A stretch of DNA of 64,000 nucleotides from Neobacillus sp. WH10 (GCF_030123405.1 NZ_CP126110.1:1798001-1862000); one strand, 5' to 3'. Positions 33,878 through 42,889 are shown, counted from the stretch's first letter. Translations and numbers: made by a program. The notes: generated from the sequence alone by a model not told the origin.

Positions 33878-34120
33878 ATGAGGGTCTATGTTGTCATAGT
33901 ATTGCAGTTTATTATTTGGAGTGGGTTTACACTTATAGAGTGGATATCAAAGCATGACCAACTCATTTATAAAGTTATTATGTTTTTTGTGTTTTTTTAT
34001 TTGGCATTTTTAATCGGAAACGAAGTAACAAAATCAAAGCGGAAAACACTCTTTATTACCGTACTTAGTTTAGTTATTTATTCTTCGATTCACTATACAA
34101 TGGCCCAATTTATGCATTAA
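33878..34120 (+). CDS. small membrane protein of unknown function
   Basis: 80 aa with three hydrophobic segments (about 2-18, 30-48 and 58-74), suggesting a small integral membrane protein. ATG 33878 follows GTGGTGAT; an in-frame GTG at 33866 is an alternative start. No family recognised. Convergent with the next gene across a shared hairpin. Confidence 0.6.
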   Translation: MRVYVVIVLQFIIWSGFTLIEWISKHDQLIYKVIMFFVFFYLAFLIGNEVTKSKRKTLFITVLSLVIYSSIHYTMAQFMH

Positions 34121-34141
34121 AAAAGGCTCCGAAACGGAGCC
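34118..34141 (-). terminator. terminator of the DUF1885-like gene
   Basis: GGCTCC/GGAGCC with a five-base loop, followed by six T on the minus strand. Confidence 0.8.
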
Positions 34142-34142
34142 C

Positions 34143-34577
34143 TTACTTTCTTGGATTGAAATACATAATTCTTTCATTAAAGAGGTGAAGCTCTCCTTGG
34201 AGTTTTTTAGCAAGGAATTTACAAAATTCATTTGCCTTTCCTTTATCACCGTAAGTAGATTGTTCAGGGAGTGTGATTTGTATGTATACCTGCTCGCTTT
34301 CAGCCCCGTCTTCACTGCGAACTGTTTCTGTATCAACACCTATTAAAATTTTATAATAGCGTTCATGGTCAGAATGTAAATAAAACCACTTTCCTTTACC
34401 TTCTTCTGTTTCTTTAATTTCATAAGGAAAGGCAGAATCATCATATTGCCAATTCAATTGGTCGCCAGTTTTAGCAGTAATATTTTTATAGTAATGAAAT
34501 AATTCCTTTAACTCTTCAATTGTCACCGTTTGTTTAGCAGATGAGGGCACAAGCTTAATATATGCGTTTACAGCCAT
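34143..34577 (-). CDS. DUF1885-like conserved protein
   Basis: 144 aa soluble protein, opening AVNAYIKLVPSSAKQTVTIEEL. Sequence style and neighbourhood fit the DUF1885 family of Bacillales (assigned from memory). Three ATG codons stand in a row after a run of seven G; the third (34577) has the best spacing. Function unknown. Confidence 0.7.
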   Translation of the reverse strand: MAVNAYIKLVPSSAKQTVTIEELKELFHYYKNITAKTGDQLNWQYDDSAFPYEIKETEEGKGKWFYLHSDHERYYKILIGVDTETVRSEDGAESEQVYIQITLPEQSTYGDKGKANEFCKFLAKKLQGELHLFNERIMYFNPRK

Positions 34578-34738
34578 CATCATTCCCCCCCTATCACTCC
34601 ATTATATGCAATTCTATTCTAGCATTGATTAAAAAGTATTGACAACATTTACAAAAATAAAATCGCCAGTTTTCTTGTTATTATTCACAAAAATAATTAT
34701 AATAATATTCAAAATATTAAAAGAATAGGAGTGACCTT

Positions 34739-35038
34739 ATGGAAATATTTGATAAGCTCTATGATGAGCACGAAAATGCAAAAGTAAGATTTATTGGATT
34801 TACCACGGAAGATACACGGTATGACTTTGGGATAATTTACACGAATTTGTTTTTTGGAAAACCACTTGTTGTCTGCATGCAAACAGGCCGTTCATCGCTC
34901 CTCGACCCTAAAGATGTTGAAGATATTGATTACCTTCAAACAATGTTCCGTATCTCAGATAAACAACAGGCAGCAAATATAGCTGAATTTTTTAGTATTA
35001 CACTTCCGTCTATTCCTTTTGTCACACAATATGATTAA
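34739..35038 (+). CDS. DUF3055 (SAV0927) family protein
   Basis: 99 aa soluble protein with IGFTTEDTRYDFGIIYTN and VVCMQTGRSSLL, typical of the DUF3055/SAV0927 family conserved in Bacillales; function unknown. Ribosome binding site TAGGAGTG. Monocistronic, with a terminator directly after it. Confidence 0.78.
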   Translation: MEIFDKLYDEHENAKVRFIGFTTEDTRYDFGIIYTNLFFGKPLVVCMQTGRSSLLDPKDVEDIDYLQTMFRISDKQQAANIAEFFSITLPSIPFVTQYD

Positions 35039-35047
35039 TTATTTATG

Positions 35048-35072
35048 AAAAGGGCCTGAAAGGTGGCCTTTT
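35048..35072 (+). terminator. terminator of the DUF3055 gene
   Basis: AAGGGCC/GGCCTT with an eight-base loop and seven T. Confidence 0.75.
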
Positions 35073-35110
35073 TTTGTTATTATTTTTTAAATGTGACATA
35101 CAATTTGGGC

Positions 35111-35139
35111 TTGAAATTTATAATGTGATATATTATTAT
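35111..35139 (+). promoter_or_regulatory. SR1 promoter
   Basis: TTGAAA, 17-base spacer, TATTAT. AATGTGATATA inside the spacer resembles the CcpN operator, which represses SR1 in B. subtilis under glycolytic conditions; CcpN binding here is inference. Confidence 0.65.
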
Positions 35140-35152
35140 TGTATTAGAGATA

Positions 35153-35166
35153 TTTAAACGCTTTCA
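35153..35166 (+). promoter_or_regulatory. cre site in SR1
   Basis: TTTAAACGCTTTCA, whose complement TGAAAGCGTTTAAA differs from the cre consensus at one key position. It sits just after the predicted start of SR1, where CcpA would block transcription; SR1 is CcpA-repressed in B. subtilis. Confidence 0.65.
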
Positions 35167-35205
35167 AAATCATGATCATTCAATTAAGAAAAGGGGATTG
35201 AACAA

Positions 35206-35328
35206 ATGGGTACTCTCGTATGCCAAACTTGTAACTCTACTATTGATCATTTTGAAGATGAAAAAGTTACAGTACTTTACTCAAAGTGCAATTGTTGCGA
35301 TGACCTTCATATTCACGATGAAGAATAA
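35206..35328 (+). CDS. sr1P: SR1P, GapA-binding peptide
   Basis: 40 residues starting MGTLVCQTCN, middle HFEDEKVTVLYSKC, acidic end. Five Cys, including a CxxC near the N-terminus and a CxCC cluster. The MGTxVCQxC start and FEDEKVTVLY core match my memory of SR1P homologs across Bacillales. AAGGGGATTG lies upstream of the ATG. The peptide binds GapA and through it stimulates RNase J1 in B. subtilis; rnjA is also in this window. Confidence 0.88.
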   Translation: MGTLVCQTCNSTIDHFEDEKVTVLYSKCNCCDDLHIHDEE

Positions 35329-35357
35329 ATAATTTGGAACAATCTTATAAAATGAGA

Positions 35358-35390
35358 AACAGGATTCCGCAGCCGGAATCCTGTTTTTTT
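35358..35390 (+). terminator. SR1 terminator
   Basis: CAGGATTCCG/CGGAATCCTG with a short loop and seven T. The stem may also slow minus-strand transcription out of speA. Confidence 0.9.
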
Positions 35391-35401
35391 GGGATTAAAC
35401 A

Positions 35402-36874
35402 TTATTTAATTGCCTTGTATTCCTTTATGACGTGTATCGTTTTAATTTCATCATCTTCTGGGCCTTGTACGGGTAGACCCGCCTCGAGGTTTTCATGAAT
35501 GTAATGAAGGTTTTCCTTTGTAATAATTTCCCCAGGAATAAAAATCGGAATTCCGGGAGGGTAAACCATTACAAATTCAGCAATAATTCTGCCTTCTGAT
35601 TCTTCAAAAGGAATCACTTCCGTTTCGGCATAAAAAGCATCTCTCGGTGTTAGAGCAAGCACTGGAATCTCAGGCAGGAGAACCTCAACAGGTTCAATCT
35701 TTCCTGAACGATGTTCACATTCAAATGCAAGCTCTTTTAACGCAGTTACTAAAAGGTTAGCTTCAACTTCCGTATCACCGAGTGTGATAATACAAAGGAT
35801 GTTATATAGGTCTGATAATTCTACTTCTATATTATGTTTTTCTCTTAGCCACTTTTCTACCTCATACCCGGTTAAACCAAGCTCTTTTACAGAAATAATT
35901 AGTTTTGTTGGGTCATAATCAAAAGTAGCTTTTGAACCTAATATTTCCTCCCCAACGCAACGGATATGATCGATTTCATTGATTCTTGCTCGAATGGACT
36001 GTGCTAATTGAATGGTTCTATCAATTAAGTCCTTTCCTTTAGTTGCTAACTGCTTTCGGGCAACATCTAAAGAGGCTAAAAGTAAATAAGATGTGGACGT
36101 TGTTGTAAGCATGCTTAAAATCGATTGAACATGTTTTGCAGATACGAGTCCCTCTTTCACATTAAGAATGGAGCTCTGTGTCATAGATCCGCCCAGCTTA
36201 TGGACACTTGTGGCTGCCATATCAGCACCGGCTTGCATAGCAGACAGTGGAAGCCCATCATGAAAATGAATATGGACACCATGGGCCTCATCAACAAGAA
36301 CAGGAACATGATATGAGTGAGCAATTTCAACAATTTTTTTCAAATCTGCTGAGATCCCAAAGTAGGTAGGGTTAATGACTAAAACCCCTTTTGCATCAGG
36401 ATGCTGCTCAAGTGCCTTTTCGACTGCATCTGTACTAATACCATGGGAAATCCCTAATTCTCTATCAATTTCAGGATGAATAAAGACTGGGATTGCTCCG
36501 GAAAAGACAATCGCCGACATAACCGATTTATGAACGTTTCTTGGTACGATGATTTTATCTCCAGGTCCACAAACAGCCATTACCATTGTCATAATAGCAC
36601 CGCTTGTACCCTGAACTGAAAAGAAGGTATGATCAGCATTGAAAGCTTCAGCTGCTAAATCCTGCGCCTGTTTAATTATTGCCTTTGGATGATGAAGATC
36701 ATCAAGCGGACCAATATTAATTAAGTCGATCGAAAGGGCATTATTACCAATAAACTCGCGAAATTCCGGGTCAATTCCTGCTCCCTTTTTATGACCAGGA
36801 ATATGGAATTGAATCGGATTTTTTTTTGCATGCTCTACTAAACCGCTAAATAACGGTGTTTGATTTTGTGACAA
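35402..36874 (-). CDS. speA: arginine decarboxylase
   Basis: 490 aa PLP-dependent Orn/Lys/Arg decarboxylase of the small Bacillus type; makes agmatine from arginine, the first step to spermidine. Motifs: FHIPGHKKGAGIDPE, VQGTSGA, VDEAHGVHIHF (PLP Asp) and TSVHKLGGSMTQ (Schiff-base Lys), with a C-terminal domain ending VYPPGIPIFIPGE. TTG start with GAGGTG upstream. It faces SR1, an RNA with a known link to arginine control. Confidence 0.94.
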   Translation of the reverse strand: MSQNQTPLFSGLVEHAKKNPIQFHIPGHKKGAGIDPEFREFIGNNALSIDLINIGPLDDLHHPKAIIKQAQDLAAEAFNADHTFFSVQGTSGAIMTMVMAVCGPGDKIIVPRNVHKSVMSAIVFSGAIPVFIHPEIDRELGISHGISTDAVEKALEQHPDAKGVLVINPTYFGISADLKKIVEIAHSYHVPVLVDEAHGVHIHFHDGLPLSAMQAGADMAATSVHKLGGSMTQSSILNVKEGLVSAKHVQSILSMLTTTSTSYLLLASLDVARKQLATKGKDLIDRTIQLAQSIRARINEIDHIRCVGEEILGSKATFDYDPTKLIISVKELGLTGYEVEKWLREKHNIEVELSDLYNILCIITLGDTEVEANLLVTALKELAFECEHRSGKIEPVEVLLPEIPVLALTPRDAFYAETEVIPFEESEGRIIAEFVMVYPPGIPIFIPGEIITKENLHYIHENLEAGLPVQGPEDDEIKTIHVIKEYKAIK

Positions 36875-37086
36875 TTATTAACACACCTCTTTATGAAAAA
36901 ATACTCGCTTATCATGGTCATTAATTACATAAAACAATGGAATTATAGCACTATTCAACGTGGTTGCATAGAATTTCTTTTAGGTTTTTTTGTTTTTATT
37001 TTGCTCAAGTTAGTTTCCCAAAAAGACAGGAAATTTAACCTCGTTAGACGAAATAACAAATTAATATATTTTAAGGAGGGATTCAC

Positions 37087-38046
37087 TTGAATTGGAATAC
37101 ACGAGTTACAGAGGTACTTAATATTCGTTATCCGATTATACAAGGCGGGCTTGCCTATTTAGCTTATTCTGAATTAGCGGCAGCTGTTTCAAACGCAGGA
37201 GGTCTAGGACAAATTACAGCTATGTCATTAGGTAGTCCAGAAGAGCTTAGAGAGGAAATTCGAAAAGTAAAACAACTAACAAACAAATCGTTTGGGGTTA
37301 ATTTTGCGATTGGGCAGCATGGGAGGCCATTCGCTGACTTTCTCCAGGTTTCAATTGATGAAAGAGTCCCTGTTATCTCGATGACGGGAGGAAACCCTGC
37401 ACCGATTTTTGAACAGTTAAAAGGGACATCGATAAAAACACTCGTCCTAGTTGCAGCAAGACGACAGGCGATGAAGGCAGAACAGCTTGGTGCGGATGCG
37501 GTAATGGTTGTGGGACAGGAAGGGGGAGGTCATCTTGGCAGAGATGATATTGGTACCATGGTGTTAATCCCTCAAGTAGTGGATGCTGTTTCCGTTCCTG
37601 TCATTGCTTCAGGCGGGCTCGGTGATGGCAGGGGTTTGATGGCAGCATTATGTTTAGGTGCTGAAGGGATTGAAATGGGAACGAGATTTATTGCCACAAA
37701 GGAATGTGTTCATGCCCACGAAGTGTACAAACAAAGGCTAGTAGAAGGAACGGAGTTAGATACGGTGGTAATCAAGAGAACACTAGGAGCTCCCGCAAGA
37801 GCAATTGCAAACACCTGGACAGAGAAAATCCTTGAGATTGAAAGAAATAATGGTGATTATAACCAATTAAGGGATTTTATTAGTGGAACGGCGAATAAAC
37901 GTTACATTTATGATGGCGATCCTAATGAAGGATTTGCATGGGCAGGCCAGGTGATGGGTCTTATTAAGGATATACCAACTGTTGCAGAACTTTTTGAACG
38001 GATGATTCAAGATGCAGAACAAATTCGTGCAAAATGGGGAAAATAA
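37087..38046 (+). CDS. nitronate monooxygenase / FabK-like flavoprotein
   Basis: 319 aa FMN-binding TIM barrel of the 2-nitropropane dioxygenase superfamily: YPIIQGGLAYLAYSELAAAV, VGQEGGGHLGRDDIG (catalytic His region), VIASGGLGDGRG and GIEMGTRFIATKE. The family includes nitronate monooxygenases and the enoyl-ACP reductase FabK, which cannot be separated here. TTG start after AAGGAGGG. The 212-base gap before it has no convincing gene. Confidence 0.88.
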   Translation: MNWNTRVTEVLNIRYPIIQGGLAYLAYSELAAAVSNAGGLGQITAMSLGSPEELREEIRKVKQLTNKSFGVNFAIGQHGRPFADFLQVSIDERVPVISMTGGNPAPIFEQLKGTSIKTLVLVAARRQAMKAEQLGADAVMVVGQEGGGHLGRDDIGTMVLIPQVVDAVSVPVIASGGLGDGRGLMAALCLGAEGIEMGTRFIATKECVHAHEVYKQRLVEGTELDTVVIKRTLGAPARAIANTWTEKILEIERNNGDYNQLRDFISGTANKRYIYDGDPNEGFAWAGQVMGLIKDIPTVAELFERMIQDAEQIRAKWGK

Positions 38047-38090
38047 AGGTATCATTCACTTAAGATGAAAATAGTAAGCAGGTGAAATAT

Positions 38091-38363
38091 ATGGAGTATC
38101 AATATCCGATTGATTACAACTGGTCAACAGATGAAATTATCGATGTCGTTAAATTTTTTGAAGCAATTGAAAAGGCATATGAAAAGGGAATAGAACGAGA
38201 AGAGGTTATGAAGGCCTACCGACGGTTTAAAGAAATCGTCCCGAGCAAAGCTGAAGAAAAAACCATTTGTGGTGAATTCGAAGAAATGAGCGGATATTCG
38301 TCGTATCGAACAATCCAAAAGGCAAAAGAAGCTGTTGCAGGCGACAAAATCATCATGAAATAA
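38091..38363 (+). CDS. yktA: UPF0223 protein YktA
   Basis: 90 aa, helical; YQYPIDYNWSTDEI and YRRFKEIVPSKAEEK identify the UPF0223 family. ATG 38091 follows AGGTG; an in-frame GTG three codons earlier overlaps that site. Function unknown. It keeps the B. subtilis place next to yktB. Confidence 0.9.
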   Translation: MEYQYPIDYNWSTDEIIDVVKFFEAIEKAYEKGIEREEVMKAYRRFKEIVPSKAEEKTICGEFEEMSGYSSYRTIQKAKEAVAGDKIIMK

Positions 38364-38366
38364 TAG

Positions 38367-38403
38367 AAAAAACTCCCGAAAAATTGAATCGGGAGTTTTT
38401 TCT
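38367..38403. terminator. bidirectional terminator yktA / yktB
   Basis: AAAACTCCCG/CGGGAGTTTT with flanking A and T runs, between convergent genes. Confidence 0.9.
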
Positions 38404-39034
38404 ATTTAATATTTTGAGCAATTTTATATAGTGGAGCTACTCTATTAAATACATCTTCAATTTGCTCTACTAAACCTTCAGTACCCAATTGGATCGTCTT
38501 ATCCCGATCTATGGTATATCCACATAATAATTCTGCCTTTTTAACGTTTTGCAGCCTCGTAAAGTTTGAAAGCAGGTCATTCTTAGACAACTCACCATGC
38601 GTAATTGTATCTGGCTTTGTATGATCTATTGACCAGGCAAACTCTTTTGGAATTTCTTTATATATTTTAGCTGCCTTTTTTGTAAATCTTGCTCCTATGA
38701 CCTCTTTTTGTGGTGCTTCATAAATAACGGCAAACCAAATAAATAAATGGGTGTTCCACAAGCCAATTTGAAAATGTGGAAGCATTTTATAGCCGCGAGG
38801 ATTATTAGCAAATGCCACCCATGTATCCTTTGGCGGATTTATCGTTCGTCTTGCATGCTTTGCCACATGAACAAACATTTCATCGCTTGTTAAAGCGGAT
38901 AAGGTATGCGCAAAGTAATCTCCTAAACCTTCTAATTTTGGCCGGATTGTGCTTTTAATTGCCTCCATTCTTGCCTCTAGACCATTTATTAAAAAAACAT
39001 CAAAATCTTCATTTGTAAATCCAGTGAAATCCAT
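38402..39034 (-). CDS. yktB: UPF0637 protein YktB
   Basis: 210 aa soluble protein of the UPF0637 (DUF1054) family: FTGFTNEDFDVFLINGLE, KDTWVAFANNPRGYKMLPHF, LWNTHLFIWFAVIYE. Function unknown. ATG after a G-rich ribosome binding site (GGTGGGGG). Single gene with its end inside the shared terminator. Confidence 0.9.
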   Translation of the reverse strand: MDFTGFTNEDFDVFLINGLEARMEAIKSTIRPKLEGLGDYFAHTLSALTSDEMFVHVAKHARRTINPPKDTWVAFANNPRGYKMLPHFQIGLWNTHLFIWFAVIYEAPQKEVIGARFTKKAAKIYKEIPKEFAWSIDHTKPDTITHGELSKNDLLSNFTRLQNVKKAELLCGYTIDRDKTIQLGTEGLVEQIEDVFNRVAPLYKIAQNIK

Positions 39035-39212
39035 TGAGATACCCCCACCAAGCTATTTGTCACTAATTGTAGCATATTGGCGAGACTACAAGAAGTTTGT
39101 TGCTTAATTAGGTAAAAGCACATATTTGTTGCAACACATCGAGATGCCTCATATTATACATAAAAAAACAATTCAAAAAAATTAGTTAAATATGAGGAAG
39201 GGGAGGAAAAAA

Positions 39213-39407
39213 GTGAAGCAATTGATGAATACATCTCTTAAAAAAGCAGGAGAGAAGGAAAGGACAGCAGTATTAAGATTGGAAATGGATTATGAATTGG
39301 CTGTATTATTTGAAGCAATTGAGGAGAAGAATGAGAAGAAAATGAAGGAATGTAAACAAAAGTTAGAAAGGATTCGCCAGGAATTATTACGATTAAAAGC
39401 TCTTTGA
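39213..39407 (+). CDS. ykzI: small coiled-coil protein, probable YkzI
   Basis: 64 aa from GTG 39213 preceded by GGGAGG; the in-frame ATG at 39192 lies upstream of that site. Almost wholly charged helix (EKERTAVLRLEMDYELAVLF, then Lys/Glu-rich heptads). Size and position between yktB and yktC fit B. subtilis ykzI. Function unknown. Confidence 0.7.
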   Translation: MKQLMNTSLKKAGEKERTAVLRLEMDYELAVLFEAIEEKNEKKMKECKQKLERIRQELLRLKAL

Positions 39408-39852
39408 TTGAGTGAAGATATTTTTTAATCAAAGGAGTAACAAATTAAATGAACCAAAAAAGAGTATTTTATTATCTTATCTAAAACGGACTCCAGAAAA
39501 GAAACGAGAGGGGTTCGTTTATTATTGTGAATTTTGAAAAAGGGTCGGAGCACCGCAAAGGCATGTGAAATTTATCCCATTTTGAATGAAAATACGTTGT
39601 TCGCTTTGAATAGGTGAATCATAGTTTACTTACACCGCCTTTATTAGGTTAGGAATGTTCTTGATATAGATCCATAATTGATGGAGCATGAAAAACTATA
39701 AAAGGTTTGTGTGGATAATTTGCCAATAAATGAGACTAAAAGTTGATGTGTTTCACCAATTTGATTAAGCTATAGGTACATCAAAAGGTTTATCATGCTT
39801 CATACTACATACATTGGAATCGAATAAGGCTACGGCGAAGTGGAGGAGTATT
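39408..39852. other. 445-base intergenic region without a convincing gene
   Basis: Holds a hairpin CTTTGATT/AATCAAAG right after ykzI, a second hairpin AAACGGACTCC/GGGGTTCGTTT (39481-39520, two G-U pairs), and an 11-codon frame at 39449 after AAAGGAG. A CATACATT near 39806 recalls a sigma-E -10 but lacks a clear -35. It could include decayed sequence; nothing can be named. Confidence 0.4.
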
Positions 39853-40650
39853 ATGAAATGGGAAGACATTGATTACCATGCAAAGGAATGGGTTAAGGAA
39901 GCAGGAGACAAGATCCGTTTATCCTTCGAAAAGACGTTAAATATTGAAACAAAATCAAACCCAAATGATCTTGTTACAAATATTGATAAGGAAATAGAAC
40001 AATTTTTTATCGATAAAATTAGGGGTGTTTATCCGGATCATAAAATTATGGGTGAAGAGGGATTTGGAGACGAACTTAAGAGCCATGAGGGAATTGTCTG
40101 GTTAATCGATCCGATCGATGGAACGATGAATTTTATCCATCAGCAAAGAAACTTCGCGATTTCAATAGGGATCTATGAAAATGGAATCGGCCGAATTGGA
40201 CTCATTTATGATGTTGCTCATAATGAGTTGTACAACGCAATTCGTGGTAAAGGAGCTTATTTAAATGGAAAGCCTCTTCCGTTGCTTAAGGAAACAACGG
40301 TGAAGGAATCCATCATTGCCCTAAATGCGACATGGGTAATGGAAAATCATCGCATCGATCACACTTTAATGATTCCATTAGTAAGAGACGCAAGAGGAAC
40401 AAGATCATATGGGACTGCTGCGCTTGAAATGGTGTTTGTGGCAACTGGAAGGGTGGATGCGTATCTTTCCATGCGGTTATCGCCTTGGGATTTTGCTGCG
40501 GGAGCGGTCATTGTTGAAGAATTAGGCGGAATAGTAACAAATTTAAAGGGAGAAAAACTTGATTTTCTTTCCATGGATACACTTTTTGCTGCGAAGCCTG
40601 GATTACATCAACAAATATTAAACGACTATTTAAAAGGAGGTAAATATTAA
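39853..40650 (+). CDS. yktC: inositol monophosphatase family protein
   Basis: 265 aa Mg-dependent phosphatase (SuhB/IMPase). Metal motifs are GEEGFG, WLIDPIDGTMNFIH and the C-terminal SPWDFAAGAVIVEELGG, all intact. ATG 39853 is placed by TGGAGGAG; the longer frame from 39814 has no ribosome binding site. Substrate not determinable; B. subtilis YktC is the equivalent. Confidence 0.93.
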   Translation: MKWEDIDYHAKEWVKEAGDKIRLSFEKTLNIETKSNPNDLVTNIDKEIEQFFIDKIRGVYPDHKIMGEEGFGDELKSHEGIVWLIDPIDGTMNFIHQQRNFAISIGIYENGIGRIGLIYDVAHNELYNAIRGKGAYLNGKPLPLLKETTVKESIIALNATWVMENHRIDHTLMIPLVRDARGTRSYGTAALEMVFVATGRVDAYLSMRLSPWDFAAGAVIVEELGGIVTNLKGEKLDFLSMDTLFAAKPGLHQQILNDYLKGGKY

Positions 40651-40680
40651 AAAAGAAGCCAAGCAAGGGCTTCTTTTTTA
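40649..40680. terminator. bidirectional terminator yktC / ylaF
   Basis: AAAAAAGAAGCC/GGCTTCTTTTTT with a seven-base loop between convergent genes. Confidence 0.9.
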
Positions 40681-40863
40681 AAGTTCCCCTTTTTCACGCA
40701 TCTTTCTTTTTGTTTTAAAGCCCATCCCCATGATCACAAAACATGCAAAAATACTGCCCACTGCCCCAATTAGGCTTTTTTCACTAATAGCAATTCCAAT
40801 ACCCATAATGCTGGCTGCAGCAAGAATTGCATATATAAGTAAAGGCCATTTTACATTATTCAT
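40678..40863 (-). CDS. ylaF: YlaF-like small membrane protein
   Basis: 61 aa with two transmembrane helices and a basic tail (KTKRKMREKG). Fits the DUF5325/YlaF family and lies upstream of typA as in B. subtilis. The ATG at 40863 has AAAGGGG at good distance; the ATG six bases upstream is too close. Function unknown. Confidence 0.75.
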   Translation of the reverse strand: MNNVKWPLLIYAILAAASIMGIGIAISEKSLIGAVGSIFACFVIMGMGFKTKRKMREKGEL

Positions 40864-40959
40864 TTTCATACCCCTTTGATTATAAATTGTTTAAACTAAT
40901 CTGTTTTTTGGTATATTTTTTATTCTACAAAAAATGCTTATAGGTTTCCACTTTAAATA

Positions 40960-40968
40960 TGGTATAAT
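40960..40968 (+). promoter_or_regulatory. extended -10 promoter of typA
   Basis: TGGTATAAT: a perfect -10 with the TGn extension, about 66 bases before typA; the -35 is weak. Confidence 0.6.
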
Positions 40969-41033
40969 ATTTTAGTTGTATTTGGGAAACTAAAATTAGC
41001 TTTTATTTTTATAAAATAGGTAGGAGTGGAATT

Positions 41034-42872
41034 TTGAAACTTAGAGAAGATGTACGAAATATAGCGATTATTGCCCACGTTGACCATGGGAAAACGACTT
41101 TGGTTGACCAGTTGTTAAAACAGTCAGGAACATTTCGGTCTAACGAACATGTAGAAGAACGCGCGATGGATTCAAATGATCTAGAAAGAGAGCGCGGTAT
41201 CACTATCCTTGCAAAAAATACAGCCATTCAATATAAAGATACTCGTATTAATATACTAGATACACCGGGACACGCTGATTTTGGCGGCGAAGTGGAACGG
41301 ATTATGAAGATGGTTGATGGTGTGTTGCTTGTGGTAGATGCGTACGAAGGATGTATGCCGCAAACACGATTTGTTCTTAAAAAAGCCTTGGAACAAAATT
41401 TAACACCAATTGTAGTCGTGAATAAAATTGACCGTGACTTTGCTCGACCAGCAGAAGTAATTGATGAAGTACTCGATTTATTTATTGAGCTTGATGCCAC
41501 AGAAGATCAGCTTGAGTTCCCTGTTATCTATGCTTCAGCAATTAATGGTACAGCAAGTACAAATCCGGATCAACAGGATCAAAACATGCAATCATTGTAT
41601 GATGCAATCGTTGAATATATCCCTGCACCAATTGATAATCATGAAGAACCGTTACAATTCCAAGTAGCTTTGCTTGATTATAACGATTATGTGGGCAGAA
41701 TCGGAATTGGACGTGTTTTTCGTGGAACGATGCATGTTGGTCAACAAGTCGCTTTAATGAAATTAGACGGTAGTGTAAAACAATTCCGTGTGACCAAGAT
41801 TTTCGGTTTCTTTGGGTTAAAACGGCAGGAAGTTCAAGAGGCTAAAGCAGGTGACTTAATTGCTGTTTCTGGAATGGAAGATATAAATGTTGGTGAAACA
41901 GTTTGCCCAACTGAACATCAAGAAGCGTTACCAGTTTTACGAATCGACGAACCAACACTGCAAATGACTTTTGCGGTAAACAATAGTCCATTTGCTGGTA
42001 GAGAGGGTAAATATTTAACTTCAAGAAAAATTGAAGAAAGACTTTTAGCTCAGTTGCATACAGATGTAAGTTTACGTGTTGAAAACACAGATTCACCGGA
42101 TGCTTGGATTGTTTCCGGTCGTGGTGAACTTCATTTATCCATTTTGATTGAAAATATGCGCCGTGAAGGTTATGAGCTACAAGTTTCAAAACCTGAAGTA
42201 ATTGTTAGGTTGATTGATGGAGTCCGTTGTGAGCCAGTGGAAAGAGTTCAAATCGATGTCCCTGAAGAGCATACTGGTGCTGTAATGGAATCAATTGGAG
42301 CCCGTAAAGGTGAAATGCTTGATATGATTAATAACGGAACAGGTCAAGTTCGGTTAATCTTTAATGTACCTGCACGTGGCTTAATTGGTTATACAACAGA
42401 ATTCTTAACCATGACTCGCGGATATGGGATTATTAATCATACCTTTGATAGCTACCAGCCGATGCTTGCAGGTCAAGTTGGAGGAAGACACCAAGGTGTC
42501 CTCGTCTCAATGGAATCTGGCAAAGCCTCCACATATGGTATAATGCAAGTGGAAGACCGTGGAACAATTTTCGTTGAACCAGGTACGGAAATTTATGAGG
42601 GGATGATTGTTGGCGAAAACACTCGTGAAAATGATATTACCGTCAATATTACAAAAGTGAAGCAGGCAACAAATGTGCGTTCAGCCAACAAAGACCAAAC
42701 ATCAGTCATTAAAAAACCACGCATCATGACATTAGAAGAGTCATTAGAATATTTAAATGATGACGAATATTGTGAAGTTACACCTGAGTCCATTCGTCTA
42801 CGTAAAAAAATTCTTGATAAAAATGAACGTGAAAAAGCGGCAAAGAAGAAAAAATACGCTGAATTGAGTTAA
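41034..42872 (+). CDS. typA: translational GTPase TypA/BipA
   Basis: 612 aa ribosome-associated GTPase. G1 AHVDHGKTTL, G2 RERGITI, G3 DTPGHADFGGE, G4 NKIDRD; then domain II, the EF-G-like domains, and the BipA-specific C-terminal domain. Acts in 50S assembly and stress adaptation (established). TTG start preceded by TAGGAGTGG. ylaH follows 17 bases downstream. Confidence 0.97.
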   Translation: MKLREDVRNIAIIAHVDHGKTTLVDQLLKQSGTFRSNEHVEERAMDSNDLERERGITILAKNTAIQYKDTRINILDTPGHADFGGEVERIMKMVDGVLLVVDAYEGCMPQTRFVLKKALEQNLTPIVVVNKIDRDFARPAEVIDEVLDLFIELDATEDQLEFPVIYASAINGTASTNPDQQDQNMQSLYDAIVEYIPAPIDNHEEPLQFQVALLDYNDYVGRIGIGRVFRGTMHVGQQVALMKLDGSVKQFRVTKIFGFFGLKRQEVQEAKAGDLIAVSGMEDINVGETVCPTEHQEALPVLRIDEPTLQMTFAVNNSPFAGREGKYLTSRKIEERLLAQLHTDVSLRVENTDSPDAWIVSGRGELHLSILIENMRREGYELQVSKPEVIVRLIDGVRCEPVERVQIDVPEEHTGAVMESIGARKGEMLDMINNGTGQVRLIFNVPARGLIGYTTEFLTMTRGYGIINHTFDSYQPMLAGQVGGRHQGVLVSMESGKASTYGIMQVEDRGTIFVEPGTEIYEGMIVGENTRENDITVNITKVKQATNVRSANKDQTSVIKKPRIMTLEESLEYLNDDEYCEVTPESIRLRKKILDKNEREKAAKKKKYAELS

Positions 42873-42889
42873 GTAAAGAGGTGCAAGCT

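Larger units (their letters stand above)
35146..35390 (+). ncRNA. sr1: SR1 dual-function small RNA
   Basis: A transcript of about 245 bases can be drawn from the promoter at 35111 to the terminator at 35390. It lies between pdhD and speA, the exact place of SR1 in B. subtilis, and encodes the SR1P peptide. SR1 base-pairs with ahrC mRNA in B. subtilis, while the peptide binds GapA (established). The RNA ends are predicted, and the 5' end could shift by a few bases. Confidence 0.8.

Noticed and set aside
36893..37090. 65-codon frame between speA and the nitronate monooxygenase gene
   Set aside because: No Shine-Dalgarno before its ATG, and it runs through the ribosome binding site and start of the next gene.
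39449..39484. 11-codon ORF after AAAGGAG
   Set aside because: Spacing to the ATG is long and the peptide too short to judge; mentioned only as content of the gap.
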